Below are positions 1-5,821 of a stretch of DNA of 5,821 nucleotides, piece by piece. The position numbers were made by a program, and so were the translations under genes. The stretch is from Acidobacteriaceae bacterium (GTDB taxonomy: Bacteria; Acidobacteriota; Terriglobia; Bryobacterales; Bryobacteraceae). The first letter of the stretch is position 1. The number at the start of each line of letters is the position of its first letter. The notes under the pieces are model-generated. The model ran no database searches, had not been told where the DNA came from, and saw nothing but the letters and a program-made list of their open reading frames with translations. The stretch lies in assembly GCA_019246575.1 (NCBI GenBank), contig JAFAQG010000280.1, positions 1-5,821 of the forward strand, in the 5' to 3' direction.

Positions 1-579
1 ACTGACTGTACTGTTCTTCACGGTCACGGGCTTTCGGTGGGCAGTGAGGTGGCTGGAGGCGTGGAGAACGTTCGGGCTGAACGGATCCATTTCAAGGGGA
101 CCGGCGCGGGCGTTCGCATTAAATCGAATCGCGACCGCGGTAACGAAATCGGGAATTTCGTTTATCGCGATCTGGTCATGGAAGATGTCGTAACGCCTAT
201 TCTGGTCAGTGAGTTCTACCCGAAGATTCCAACCGTTATCGATCCTGCCCCTCTGACCCGGCTCACGCCGCGCTTTCACGATATAACCATCGATAATCTG
301 CAGGCCACTGGGGCTCATCAAGCGGCCGTGGTGGTGGGCTTACCTGAATCGCCGATTCGAAACCTGCGGCTCACGAAGGTGCACGTGCGCGCGAAAGAAG
401 GCGCCAAGTTGGATTACGTGGAGCTGATAACGAAGGACTTCGAAGTGGTAACGCGATTCAACAGCGAGCGGGCGTATCTATTAAACCGAGTCACTGACAT
501 GCCTAGTGTTCGATTGAGAATTCACCGGGCGAGTCAATATGAATGTCGCGCGTTGGCGCTCCCGGGTCGCGTTGCCTAA
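1..579 (+). CDS. GH28 polygalacturonase-family glycosidase, C-terminal part (5' truncated by window)
   Basis: The reading frame is open from base 1 and ends at TAA 577-579, leaving 192 visible residues, so the true start lies upstream of the window. GH28 enzymes are right-handed parallel beta-helix hydrolases that cleave galacturonan (pectin) or related glycosides by inversion, usually after export. Two GH28 signatures are visible. The active-site stretch HGHGLSVGSE spans residues 7-16, with the conserved His at residue 9. A GVRIKS motif follows, with RIK at residues 39-41 (bases 115-123), which in the family binds substrate carboxylate. The catalytic Asp residues (NTD and DD motifs) would lie upstream and cannot be checked. 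The repeated Val/Ile-rich strands that follow fit beta-helix coils. The last 30 or so residues are basic and do not resemble the usual end of the fold, so they may be a non-conserved tail. Exact substrate (polygalacturonan, rhamnogalacturonan or xylogalacturonan) is not decidable here. Confidence 0.9.
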   Translation, partial: TDCTVLHGHGLSVGSEVAGGVENVRAERIHFKGTGAGVRIKSNRDRGNEIGNFVYRDLVMEDVVTPILVSEFYPKIPTVIDPAPLTRLTPRFHDITIDNLQATGAHQAAVVVGLPESPIRNLRLTKVHVRAKEGAKLDYVELITKDFEVVTRFNSERAYLLNRVTDMPSVRLRIHRASQYECRALALPGRVA

Positions 580-607
580 CCCCGGGGATTACGAGCGAGG
601 CCGTGAG

Positions 608-1312
608 TTACGAGGCGAGTAGGGAAATGATGCCCTTCTGACGGAGGCCGTTGAGAGCCAGGCCGTGGCGGCCGCGAACTCCCGTTTTTTCGAAGATGTG
701 TTTCAGATGGATTTTGACGGTGCCAGGTCGGATGCCTAGCTCCAATGCGATTTCGCGATTCTTGAAGCCTTGCTCGACCAGTTCCATCACTTGGCGCTCC
801 CGGGCAGTGAGATCGGTACGGATCTGCGCTTCGGGAAGAATGGCCTCGCGGAACACGGAATCTTGCATCCAGCTTCGACCAGCAATTACGGCACGAAGGC
901 AGGCGAGAACTGTTGCCGAATCTGCAGATTTCCGAATGATTCCTTTAGCACCGGCCTGGAGAAAACGGAGTGCTTCGGCTTCGGTGATAGACATACCCCA
1001 GATGATGGCGGCCGGGCGGGTAGATTTCGGTGAAGATTCGTCGGCCGGCAGCTGCTCCAGAGCGTCGAGAACAATTTTCGCACCGAGACCCTTGTCGATG
1101 ATGAGGACGTCGGTACGATCGGCTCCTGGGCTGACCATCCATTCGGCGGGCGAGGGATGAGAGGATCCGAATCGCATATCATCTGTACCTTCGAGGAGAT
1201 GGAACAGCCCCTTCACCGTTAACGGCTGTGTTTCACAGATTGAGACGATCTTTTTTGTGCGTATCTCGATTTCCATAGGCTGCCCTACGCTCCTTCGGCT
1301 AGGTACTTTCAT
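608..1312 (-). CDS. LuxR/NarL-family response regulator with atypical receiver domain
   Basis: The product is 234 residues, a normal length for NarL-type regulators. The C-terminal LuxR helix-turn-helix is clear at about residues 166-230: LTARERQVMELV, then NREIALELGI and the recognition helix TVKIHLKHIF. It should bind DNA as a dimer in the cytoplasm. The N-terminal half (about 20-140) has receiver-like order: a VSICETQPL strand where VDDHPL is usual, a candidate phospho-acceptor Asp73 in DVLIIDKG, and a conserved-type Lys128 in GIIRKS. The second Asp of the acidic pair is Thr28, and the switch Thr position is Gly106, so phosphorylation control may be weak or lost. No partner histidine kinase is in view. 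The start is uncertain. The ATG at 1312 has no good ribosome binding site; an in-frame ATG at 1276 (Met13) has AAGGAG 13 nt upstream and would still include the whole receiver. It faces the GH28 gene tail to tail, 28 bp apart, and diverges from the BON gene. Confidence 0.88.
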   Translation of the reverse strand: MKVPSRRSVGQPMEIEIRTKKIVSICETQPLTVKGLFHLLEGTDDMRFGSSHPSPAEWMVSPGADRTDVLIIDKGLGAKIVLDALEQLPADESSPKSTRPAAIIWGMSITEAEALRFLQAGAKGIIRKSADSATVLACLRAVIAGRSWMQDSVFREAILPEAQIRTDLTARERQVMELVEQGFKNREIALELGIRPGTVKIHLKHIFEKTGVRGRHGLALNGLRQKGIISLLAS

Positions 1313-1362
1313 GATTTGAGTGGCAGCGGATTTCGGTTACTCTCGTGTTTCGAACGAGTTAT

Positions 1363-1390
1363 TGGCCGTACAGTAGGTAAGGATTATCCT
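1363..1390 (+). promoter_or_regulatory. Candidate sigma70-like promoter for the BON lipoprotein gene
   Basis: TTGGCC at 1363-1368 (4 of 6 matches to TTGACA) is followed after 16 bp by TATCCT at 1385-1390 (4 of 6 to TATAAT). Transcription would start near 1397, about 44 nt before the ATG at 1441. The match is modest and found by eye; no expression evidence exists. Confidence 0.3.
1380..1390. promoter_or_regulatory. 11-bp palindrome in the divergent spacer, possible operator
   Basis: AGGATTATCCT is a perfect inverted repeat (arms AGGAT/ATCCT around one T). It lies between the divergent regulator and lipoprotein genes and overlaps the candidate -10 box at 1385-1390. That placement would suit a repressor or autoregulatory site, possibly for the adjacent LuxR-type protein, but the binding protein is unknown. 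A palindrome of this length can occur by chance. Confidence 0.25.
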
Positions 1391-1440
1391 GATGGGCTGA
1401 AACGAGCGACGGGCAGCCGGGTCGAATAGGAAAGGTGGCG

Positions 1441-1959
1441 ATGAATAAAAGACTCGTTTCCGGTGGACTAAGTCTGATTGCGGCCGTTCTGATCGGCTGT
1501 AGCAATTCGGACCAGGAACGCGCACGCCGAGAGGCAGAGAAGGCGAAAGAAAGGGCTCGGCAGGAGGCGGCCCGAACCCGTCAGGAGGCCCAAAAGCTCG
1601 GTAACGAGTTGAAGCAGGACGCGCAGAGATTCAATAACCAAGTTGAAGAGACGCTCAAAGGCGGTTCGCGGGAAGGAGCGCGTCAAAAACTCGAGAATGC
1701 GGGCGAGACGGCCAAAAGCGAGACCAAACACACCGCAGCCACACTAGACCGAGCTACTCTGATTGCGAAGGTTAAGGCCAAGCTTGTGAACGATGTCGGG
1801 TTCTCAACGGCTTCGACGGTACACGTGGACGCGGATGGCCCAGTGGTCACGCTGAAAGGCAGCGTACCTTCAGAAGATCAGAAGCGCCGGGTCGAACAGG
1901 CGGCATCGAACGTCGAGGGCGTTACGAGAGTCATCAACGACCTCCGAGTGCAGCCTTGA
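1441..1959 (+). CDS. BON-domain outer-membrane lipoprotein with coiled-coil stalk
   Basis: The product is 172 residues from ATG 1441; a GTG two codons upstream is possible, but the AAAGGTGG stretch just before the ATG favours 1441. A lipoprotein signal is clear: MNKR, a hydrophobic core, then the lipobox LIGC with Cys20 as the lipidated residue. Ser at +2 predicts outer-membrane sorting by the Lol rule. Residues about 24-100 are rich in Arg, Glu, Lys and Ala with few turns, typical of a helical or coiled-coil stalk. Residues about 104-171 form a BON domain: an opening helix, VHVDADGPVVTLKGSVPS with the conserved glycine, a second helix, and VEGVTRVINDLRV. BON domains bind membrane surfaces or envelope ligands (OsmY, DolP); an envelope-maintenance or stress role is inference. 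It has its own upstream spacer, and its 3' end overlaps the porin gene antisense by 26 bp. Confidence 0.88.
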   Translation: MNKRLVSGGLSLIAAVLIGCSNSDQERARREAEKAKERARQEAARTRQEAQKLGNELKQDAQRFNNQVEETLKGGSREGARQKLENAGETAKSETKHTAATLDRATLIAKVKAKLVNDVGFSTASTVHVDADGPVVTLKGSVPSEDQKRRVEQAASNVEGVTRVINDLRVQP

Positions 1960-3424
1960 AGTCGGGTTTGCCGAGTTCGATGTGCAATCGCATCGATGGG
2001 ATCCACACAGGACCGCGGTCCTGATTGAATGCGGGGTTGGCGACGTGCTGAACATCGAACGTGGTGAGAACGCCTCGGAATAACCGCGCGGTGTAGTAGC
2101 CTTCCGTAACATACTCCGGCGCATAGTTCAGCCGGCCATCGCCGATGAGAAAGTCGAGACCGCCTTGGGCAAGATAATTTGCATGCACACGCGATAACCC
2201 TGCGACGGTCAGCGCCAGCCCTGCGGTATCGAAACGCCGCCGCCAATGTTCTCCGACGAGTGAGATGCCGGCGCTTGCGAGCCGGTCGATGGCTGTGAAA
2301 GCAAAGCTTTCGGTTTTCCCGTCGTTCCAGGCGAGACGAGTAAATATGCCGACATTCTTGGTCACCTCCTGTTCCGCGTTGATGCCGAAACCGTACTTTA
2401 TTGTCCCGATCTTGCGGGTTGCGACGACGTCGGGGGTGCCCCCGTTTTGGTGCGCGAGCGCAATGGCGGTGCCATAGGTTCCGGCAGCTGCGTGGTTGAG
2501 GTACTCGAGTGTTCGGATCGCGCCCGGATGTTTTCTAAGAAGCCAGCGGCGTTCCTGCTCCCACACGTCGGCGCGGTCTCGCAGAATTCTGCGGTCGAAC
2601 TGCATTCCATTCGCGACTTTGGGCTCGAAGGCACTGCCGTAGCGAAATGACCAGTTCGCAGTGTGGAACTCGTGTACCCAGCCCCAGGTGTAGCCGCGCG
2701 TGTCGGCCGGGTAATCCCACGCGCCGTTGTACATGGTGCCCCACGCCATAAACTGCGTGCGAGGGTCGTGCGTATACCGGTTGTTGTCGAAGAAATCAGT
2801 GACGGTAAATCTGCCGACGGTGACGGTATAACGGACAACGGGACGCTCACCGGCAAGCTGATTCTCTTCACTTTCGAACGATTCCGTTTCGCTGCCGAAC
2901 CCGAAATCGTGCGAGATGTAGAGTCTCGCGATATACGGCTTCGGTGTGGCGCCGGCGACGCGAGTAATCTCCCCATTTGGAAAGTTAGCAATTCCGTTCG
3001 TACCGCTGAAACCTTTACCGCCCGCCATTTCGGGATTGAAATACAGGAGTGTGTTGCGCTCCAGACGCAAACCCAAAAACAGAGTCGTCGTGAGTGAAAC
3101 GTCTCGCTCGGGGATATTGAGCAGGCTGTATGTGCCGGTGTAGGGAGAACGAAATCTTCCGTGATATTCGCCTATGGAAGTTGCCTGATAGAACAAATTC
3201 CAACGCTCGTTCGATACGGGCGATTCTGGTTCTTTGTTCTGCTCCTGCCGTGGGAGTTGACCGCTTTTCGGCGGCGGTGATTCGGGTGGCGGTGCCGACT
3301 GTTGTTCACTCGCCGTTGCACTCGCATCCTCTGCTGAGAACTGCGCGAATACAACTGCGGGCCAAAGGGACACGACGAAGGCTGCCCGCAGAGTAGATAT
3401 GCGAGTTGTGGTTTGGCGCAACAT
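1934..3424 (-). CDS. OprB-family carbohydrate-selective porin
   Basis: The product is 496 residues, in the usual range for OprB porins, which form outer-membrane beta-barrels that let sugars into the periplasm. A signal peptide is visible: a basic N-terminus, the core AAFVVSLWPAVV and cleavage after FA27. A Pro/Gln/Glu-rich linker (about 43-70) precedes the barrel. Family-like stretches run from NLFYQATSIGEYHGRF (about 76-91) through SPYTG, LFLGLRLERN and YFNPEMAGGKG to FFDNNRYTHDPRTQF (211-225), NGAWDYPADTRGYT, KYGFGINAEQ, WNDGKTESFAFTAID (366-380), NPAFNQDRGPV and RLHIEL (479-484). Such porins normally end near that last strand, whereas this one has twelve more residues, encoded in sequence shared partly with the convergent lipoprotein gene. 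The ATG at 3424 lacks a strong ribosome binding site, but the signal peptide begins there, which supports it. With the GH28 enzyme nearby, uptake of plant-derived sugars is plausible but unproven. Confidence 0.9.
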   Translation of the reverse strand: MLRQTTTRISTLRAAFVVSLWPAVVFAQFSAEDASATASEQQSAPPPESPPPKSGQLPRQEQNKEPESPVSNERWNLFYQATSIGEYHGRFRSPYTGTYSLLNIPERDVSLTTTLFLGLRLERNTLLYFNPEMAGGKGFSGTNGIANFPNGEITRVAGATPKPYIARLYISHDFGFGSETESFESEENQLAGERPVVRYTVTVGRFTVTDFFDNNRYTHDPRTQFMAWGTMYNGAWDYPADTRGYTWGWVHEFHTANWSFRYGSAFEPKVANGMQFDRRILRDRADVWEQERRWLLRKHPGAIRTLEYLNHAAAGTYGTAIALAHQNGGTPDVVATRKIGTIKYGFGINAEQEVTKNVGIFTRLAWNDGKTESFAFTAIDRLASAGISLVGEHWRRRFDTAGLALTVAGLSRVHANYLAQGGLDFLIGDGRLNYAPEYVTEGYYTARLFRGVLTTFDVQHVANPAFNQDRGPVWIPSMRLHIELGKPDFKAALGGR

Positions 3425-3701
3425 TCCCGTGTCTGGTCAAGTTATTTGGACCGCTGCCCGTTATCTTCTATGGTCTGCTATGCCGGTTTAGCAATGATTA
3501 CGAGCGCGTAACAATACGATGGCCATGGCGCATCCGCATATACGGCTCTGGCTGTGATCTAGATAATCCCCGTACGCTGTTGCGAGTTCTGCGACGCGAT
3601 GACAGAAACTCGAAAAAAAATATCTCGCGCGATTTCAGCATTTTAGCACTGTTTTTTGGAGCTTTCGAGCTTGCGGCAACGGTAGCGTATGTGCGGGTGA
3701 G
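3425..3701. other. Host-phage junction: 277-bp gap without a recognised gene
   Basis: This stretch separates the porin start from the terminase start. It should hold the porin promoter and any promoter or packaging site for the terminase. Visible structure: an A8 tract at 3613-3620, the perfect palindrome TCGCGCGA at 3625-3632, and a T6 tract at 3652-3657. An open frame of 99 codons (3406-3705, +) crosses the gap and its TGA overlaps the terminase ATG (ATGA). It begins inside the porin gene, resembles nothing I recognise, and its hydrophobic runs could simply reflect T-rich DNA, so I do not call it a gene. I saw no tRNA, direct repeat, small terminase or integrase here. Confidence 0.6.
3465..3494 (-). 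promoter_or_regulatory. Candidate sigma70-like promoter for the porin gene
   Basis: Read on the minus strand, TTGCTA (plus-strand 3489-3494, 4 of 6 to TTGACA) is followed after 18 bp by TAGAAG (3465-3470, 4 of 6 to TATAAT). Transcription would start near 3458, about 33 nt before the porin ATG. The match is weak and other placements are possible. Confidence 0.22.
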
Positions 3702-5018
3702 ATGAGATTGAGCGCAGAGCAGAGTGGCAACGGGCTCGGAGAGGGGTTGTGCTGGGTATTCACACCGCTACCGTCTCAGCGGCAGTTCACGGGCGTGAAC
3801 AGCCGCTTCAAAGGGTTTTCAGGACCGGTCGGTTCGGGGAAGAGTGCAGCTCTATGCTTCGATACGATCCGCCATTCCTACGTTAACCGGGGGCGGCAGG
3901 GCCTCTTAGCAGCACCGACGTTCGCAATGCTGCGTGACGCAACGCTGGCGAGCCTGTTCGGAATGATGGACGAGTTCGAGGTGGGTTTCGAAATCCGGAA
4001 GTCGGATGGCGAGCTCTCTGTGCTGGCGGCCGACAGTGTGGTGTTGCTGCGATCGCTCGAAGAGCCGGAGCGTTTGAGAGGCACGAATCTGGCGTGGTTC
4101 GCCATCGACGAACTTTCATATACCCGTGAAGAGGGATGGCTGCGGCTCGAGGCCCGTTTGCGGGACCCGAACGCAACGGAGTTATGCGGATTCGGCGTTT
4201 GGACTCCGCAGGGACACGATTGGATCTACAAGCGGTTCATACACAATCCGGTATCGGGCTACTTCTGTGTGCGAGCAAAGCCGTTTGAAAACCGGTTTGT
4301 GCTGGAACGGACGCCGGATTACTATGAGCGCTTAGAAACGAGTTACGACCCGCGCTTCTATAGGCAAGAAGTTCTCGGAGAGTATGTCAACAGCAGAGCT
4401 GATCGTGTGTATCACTGTTTCAACCGTGCCGTGCACGTTGTGAAACAGAAATATGACCCGCAACGAACGCTCATGTGGGCGTTGGATTTCAACGTAGCTC
4501 CGATGAGCTCGGTTCTGGTTCAGAACTTCGATGGAAAGCTGGCGGTAATAGACGAAATTGTATTGGACCGCGCAACGACCGACGAGGCGTGTCAGGAGTT
4601 TGAAAACAGATATCGGACGCACGCTGCGGGATTGGAAATCTTTGGCGATGCGAGCGGACGTAACATGCACACGACCGGGAATACCGATTACACGATGTTG
4701 CAGAGTTATCTCTATCGGGCGGGTTTCCGGAACGTAAAGCTTCGGGTGCCGAGTAAGAATCCGGCTGTTCTAAGCCGCGTCCAGCGAGTGAACGCGTTAC
4801 TTACGAATGCGCTGGGTGAAGTGCGATTAGAGATCGATCCCAAGTGTAAAGAATTGATTGCGGACTTTGAAGAAGTCCTCTTTAAGCCGGACTCCGGAAT
4901 CGTTGACAAAGTACGCGATCTGCGGAGAACGCACGCCTCCGATGCCCTGGGGTATCTAGTTTGGGAATTACACGGTGAAAAACCCGTCGTGGGCGAGGTG
5001 AACAAGCGCCTTTTTTAG
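3702..5018 (+). CDS. terL: Phage terminase large subunit (TerL)
   Basis: The product is 438 residues, typical for TerL, the motor that pumps phage DNA into the empty head through the portal and cuts it. The N-terminal ATPase has Walker A GPVGSGKS (41-48) and Walker B LAWFAIDE (130-137, Asp136 and catalytic Glu137). An ATPase coupling-type segment, FGVWTPQG, follows at 164-171. The C-terminal RuvC-like nuclease begins at WALDFNVAP, where Asp262 is the first metal ligand; Asp316 in IFGDASG and Asp414 in THASDALGY are likely further ligands. All key residues are present, so the protein looks intact. The ATG at 3702 has GGTGAG directly before it, too close for a good ribosome binding site, so the start is moderately sure; a TTG at 3747 is an alternative that keeps Walker A. 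No small terminase gene is visible upstream. The gene ends CTT TTT TAG in a T6 run, 51 nt before the portal gene. Confidence 0.93.
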   Translation: MRLSAEQSGNGLGEGLCWVFTPLPSQRQFTGVNSRFKGFSGPVGSGKSAALCFDTIRHSYVNRGRQGLLAAPTFAMLRDATLASLFGMMDEFEVGFEIRKSDGELSVLAADSVVLLRSLEEPERLRGTNLAWFAIDELSYTREEGWLRLEARLRDPNATELCGFGVWTPQGHDWIYKRFIHNPVSGYFCVRAKPFENRFVLERTPDYYERLETSYDPRFYRQEVLGEYVNSRADRVYHCFNRAVHVVKQKYDPQRTLMWALDFNVAPMSSVLVQNFDGKLAVIDEIVLDRATTDEACQEFENRYRTHAAGLEIFGDASGRNMHTTGNTDYTMLQSYLYRAGFRNVKLRVPSKNPAVLSRVQRVNALLTNALGEVRLEIDPKCKELIADFEEVLFKPDSGIVDKVRDLRRTHASDALGYLVWELHGEKPVVGEVNKRLF

Positions 5019-5069
5019 AACAATTCGCGCCGGAAGCGTGGATGGTAAAGCGAGCTGCAGAAAACAACT

Positions 5070-5821
5070 ATGACTGAAATCGACCGAGAGCATCCTGAAT
5101 TCAAGCGGCAGAAGCGCATGTGGCAGATGTACCGCGACCTGTACGCAGGTGGCGAGCAGTTCAAGCATAGAGCTGCGGAGTATCTGCTACGGCGGCAGAA
5201 AGAACCGCTCGATGTATACGGCGAGCGTTTGCAGCGGGCCTTTTACCAGAATTACATCGGGTCGATTGTGGATTGGTACGCAGCGACGCTGTTTCGTCGT
5301 GCACCCAGTTTACAGTTCGATTCCGGCTTAGAAACCGGCCGCAAGTTCCTGGCTGAGTTTGCCGATGATTGCGATCGCCGGGGCACGAACCTCGCCGCGT
5401 TTTTCAAGGTGTGCTTAATCAATGCCCTGGTATGCGGGCGAAGTCACATTTTGATCGATTTCCCTCGTACGGGTGAGCGTCCGGCTAACAGAGCGGAAGA
5501 AGATGCTGCCGGGATGTCACGGGCCTATCTTGTCCGCTATGAAGCTGAGGACTTAATTAACTGGAGCGTCGACGAACGCGGGGATTACGAGTGGGTTGTT
5601 TTGCGACACTCAGTGACGAAGCAACCCAGCGTTGACTCGACTGAGCTTGTCAGTGAAACGTACTGGTTCTACTACGACAAAGAAGAGTTCAGAACGTACC
5701 GTCGTATTGAAAAGGAACATCAGACACAACAACCAGAGCTGATCGCGCGAGGGCCACACTGTCTGATGAGACAGCGCCGGGTTCCGCTGCTTACGCTGAA
5801 AGTCAGCGAGGGGTTGTGGCT
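5070..5821 (+). CDS. Phage portal protein, N-terminal part (3' truncated by window; DUF4055/SPP1 gp6-like)
   Basis: The frame is open from ATG 5070 to the window end: 250 codons plus two bases with no stop. Portal proteins form the dodecameric ring at one head vertex through which TerL threads DNA. The assignment rests on position directly after terL and on portal-like features. There is a helical N-terminal region with MYRDLYAGGEQFKHRAAEYL (20-39). YQNYIGSIVDWYAATLFRRAP (59-79) follows, resembling the segment of DUF4055-type portals before their FR-x-x-P motif. Then come the helical LAAFFKVCLINALVCGRSH (108-126) and ILIDFP (127-132), and later RAYLVRYEAEDLINW (151-165), which recalls the portal 'Y-x-A-E-x-I-x-N-W' stretch. 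An in-frame TAA at 5046 limits the start; only CTG 5055 lies between. No strong ribosome binding site precedes the ATG, so translation may be coupled to an upstream frame. The C-terminal half is unseen, so completeness cannot be judged. Confidence 0.82.
   Translation, partial: MTEIDREHPEFKRQKRMWQMYRDLYAGGEQFKHRAAEYLLRRQKEPLDVYGERLQRAFYQNYIGSIVDWYAATLFRRAPSLQFDSGLETGRKFLAEFADDCDRRGTNLAAFFKVCLINALVCGRSHILIDFPRTGERPANRAEEDAAGMSRAYLVRYEAEDLINWSVDERGDYEWVVLRHSVTKQPSVDSTELVSETYWFYYDKEEFRTYRRIEKEHQTQQPELIARGPHCLMRQRRVPLLTLKVSEGLW

Noticed and set aside
577..618. CCCCGGGG palindrome (580-587) and near-repeat TTACGAG(G)CGAG (590-600 and 607-618) between the convergent GH28 and regulator genes, as a terminator or repeat.
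   Set aside because: The palindrome has no loop and no following T-run, and the repeats are short and imperfect, so no terminator can be claimed.
553..804. A 14-bp exact direct repeat, TTGGCGCTCCCGGG, at 553-566 (end of the GH28 gene) and 791-804 (inside the regulator gene).
   Set aside because: The second copy encodes the conserved ARERQ part of the LuxR domain. The reverse strand around the first copy does not continue as a LuxR domain, so I see no duplicated remnant; chance is the simplest explanation.
651..1160. A 169-codon open frame antisense to the regulator gene.
   Set aside because: It is a shadow of the regulator: it is Arg/Ser rich, resembles no family, and lies wholly within a gene with a clear domain.
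2398..2991. Several long open frames on both strands within the porin gene, including one of 197 codons.
   Set aside because: The porin frame carries a signal peptide and family motifs across its full length, so the others are frame shadows caused by codon bias.
3613..3645. Minus-strand T8 tract after a GC-rich palindrome as a rho-independent terminator.
   Set aside because: The palindrome leaves no room for a loop and a usable stem is only about 3 bp. No minus-strand gene in the window ends there.
583..5592. Short shared strings such as GGGGATTACGAG (583-594 and 5580-5591) and GATTACGAGCG (586-596 and 3497-3507) as possible att repeats.
   Set aside because: Matches of 11-12 bp are expected by chance in a window this size, and their positions do not bracket the phage genes sensibly.

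Overview
The window looks like a chromosomal segment of a Gram-negative, soil-type heterotroph. My best guess is Acidobacteriota: an OprB-type carbohydrate porin, an outer-membrane BON lipoprotein, a pectinase-type GH28 enzyme and a degenerate-receiver NarL/LuxR regulator are a familiar combination there. This assignment is inference from gene content, not proven from the sequence.

Layout. Positions 1-579 (+) hold the C-terminal part of a GH28 polygalacturonase-family glycosidase whose 5' end lies outside the window. Positions 608-1312 (-) encode a LuxR/NarL-type regulator with an atypical receiver domain. A 128-bp divergent spacer follows, carrying a candidate promoter and an 11-bp palindrome. 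Positions 1441-1959 (+) encode a small BON-domain lipoprotein, and 1934-3424 (-) an OprB-family porin with a signal peptide. These two genes converge and their 3' ends overlap by 26 bp.

A 277-bp gap (3425-3701) follows, with A and T tracts and no recognisable gene. After it the content changes to phage: 3702-5018 (+) is a terminase large subunit with Walker A, Walker B and RuvC-like nuclease residues, and 5070-5821 (+) is the N-terminal part of a portal protein that runs off the window end.

How the genes may work together. The GH28 enzyme and the sugar porin fit a theme of plant-polysaccharide breakdown and uptake, but all four host-type genes alternate in strand and are probably transcribed singly. 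The terminase and portal are co-directional and form the start of a head-packaging module. No integrase, small terminase, tRNA or attachment repeat is visible at the junction with the host genes. The element could therefore be a decayed or rearranged prophage, the interior of one, or a gene-transfer-agent-like cluster. The window alone cannot decide between these.
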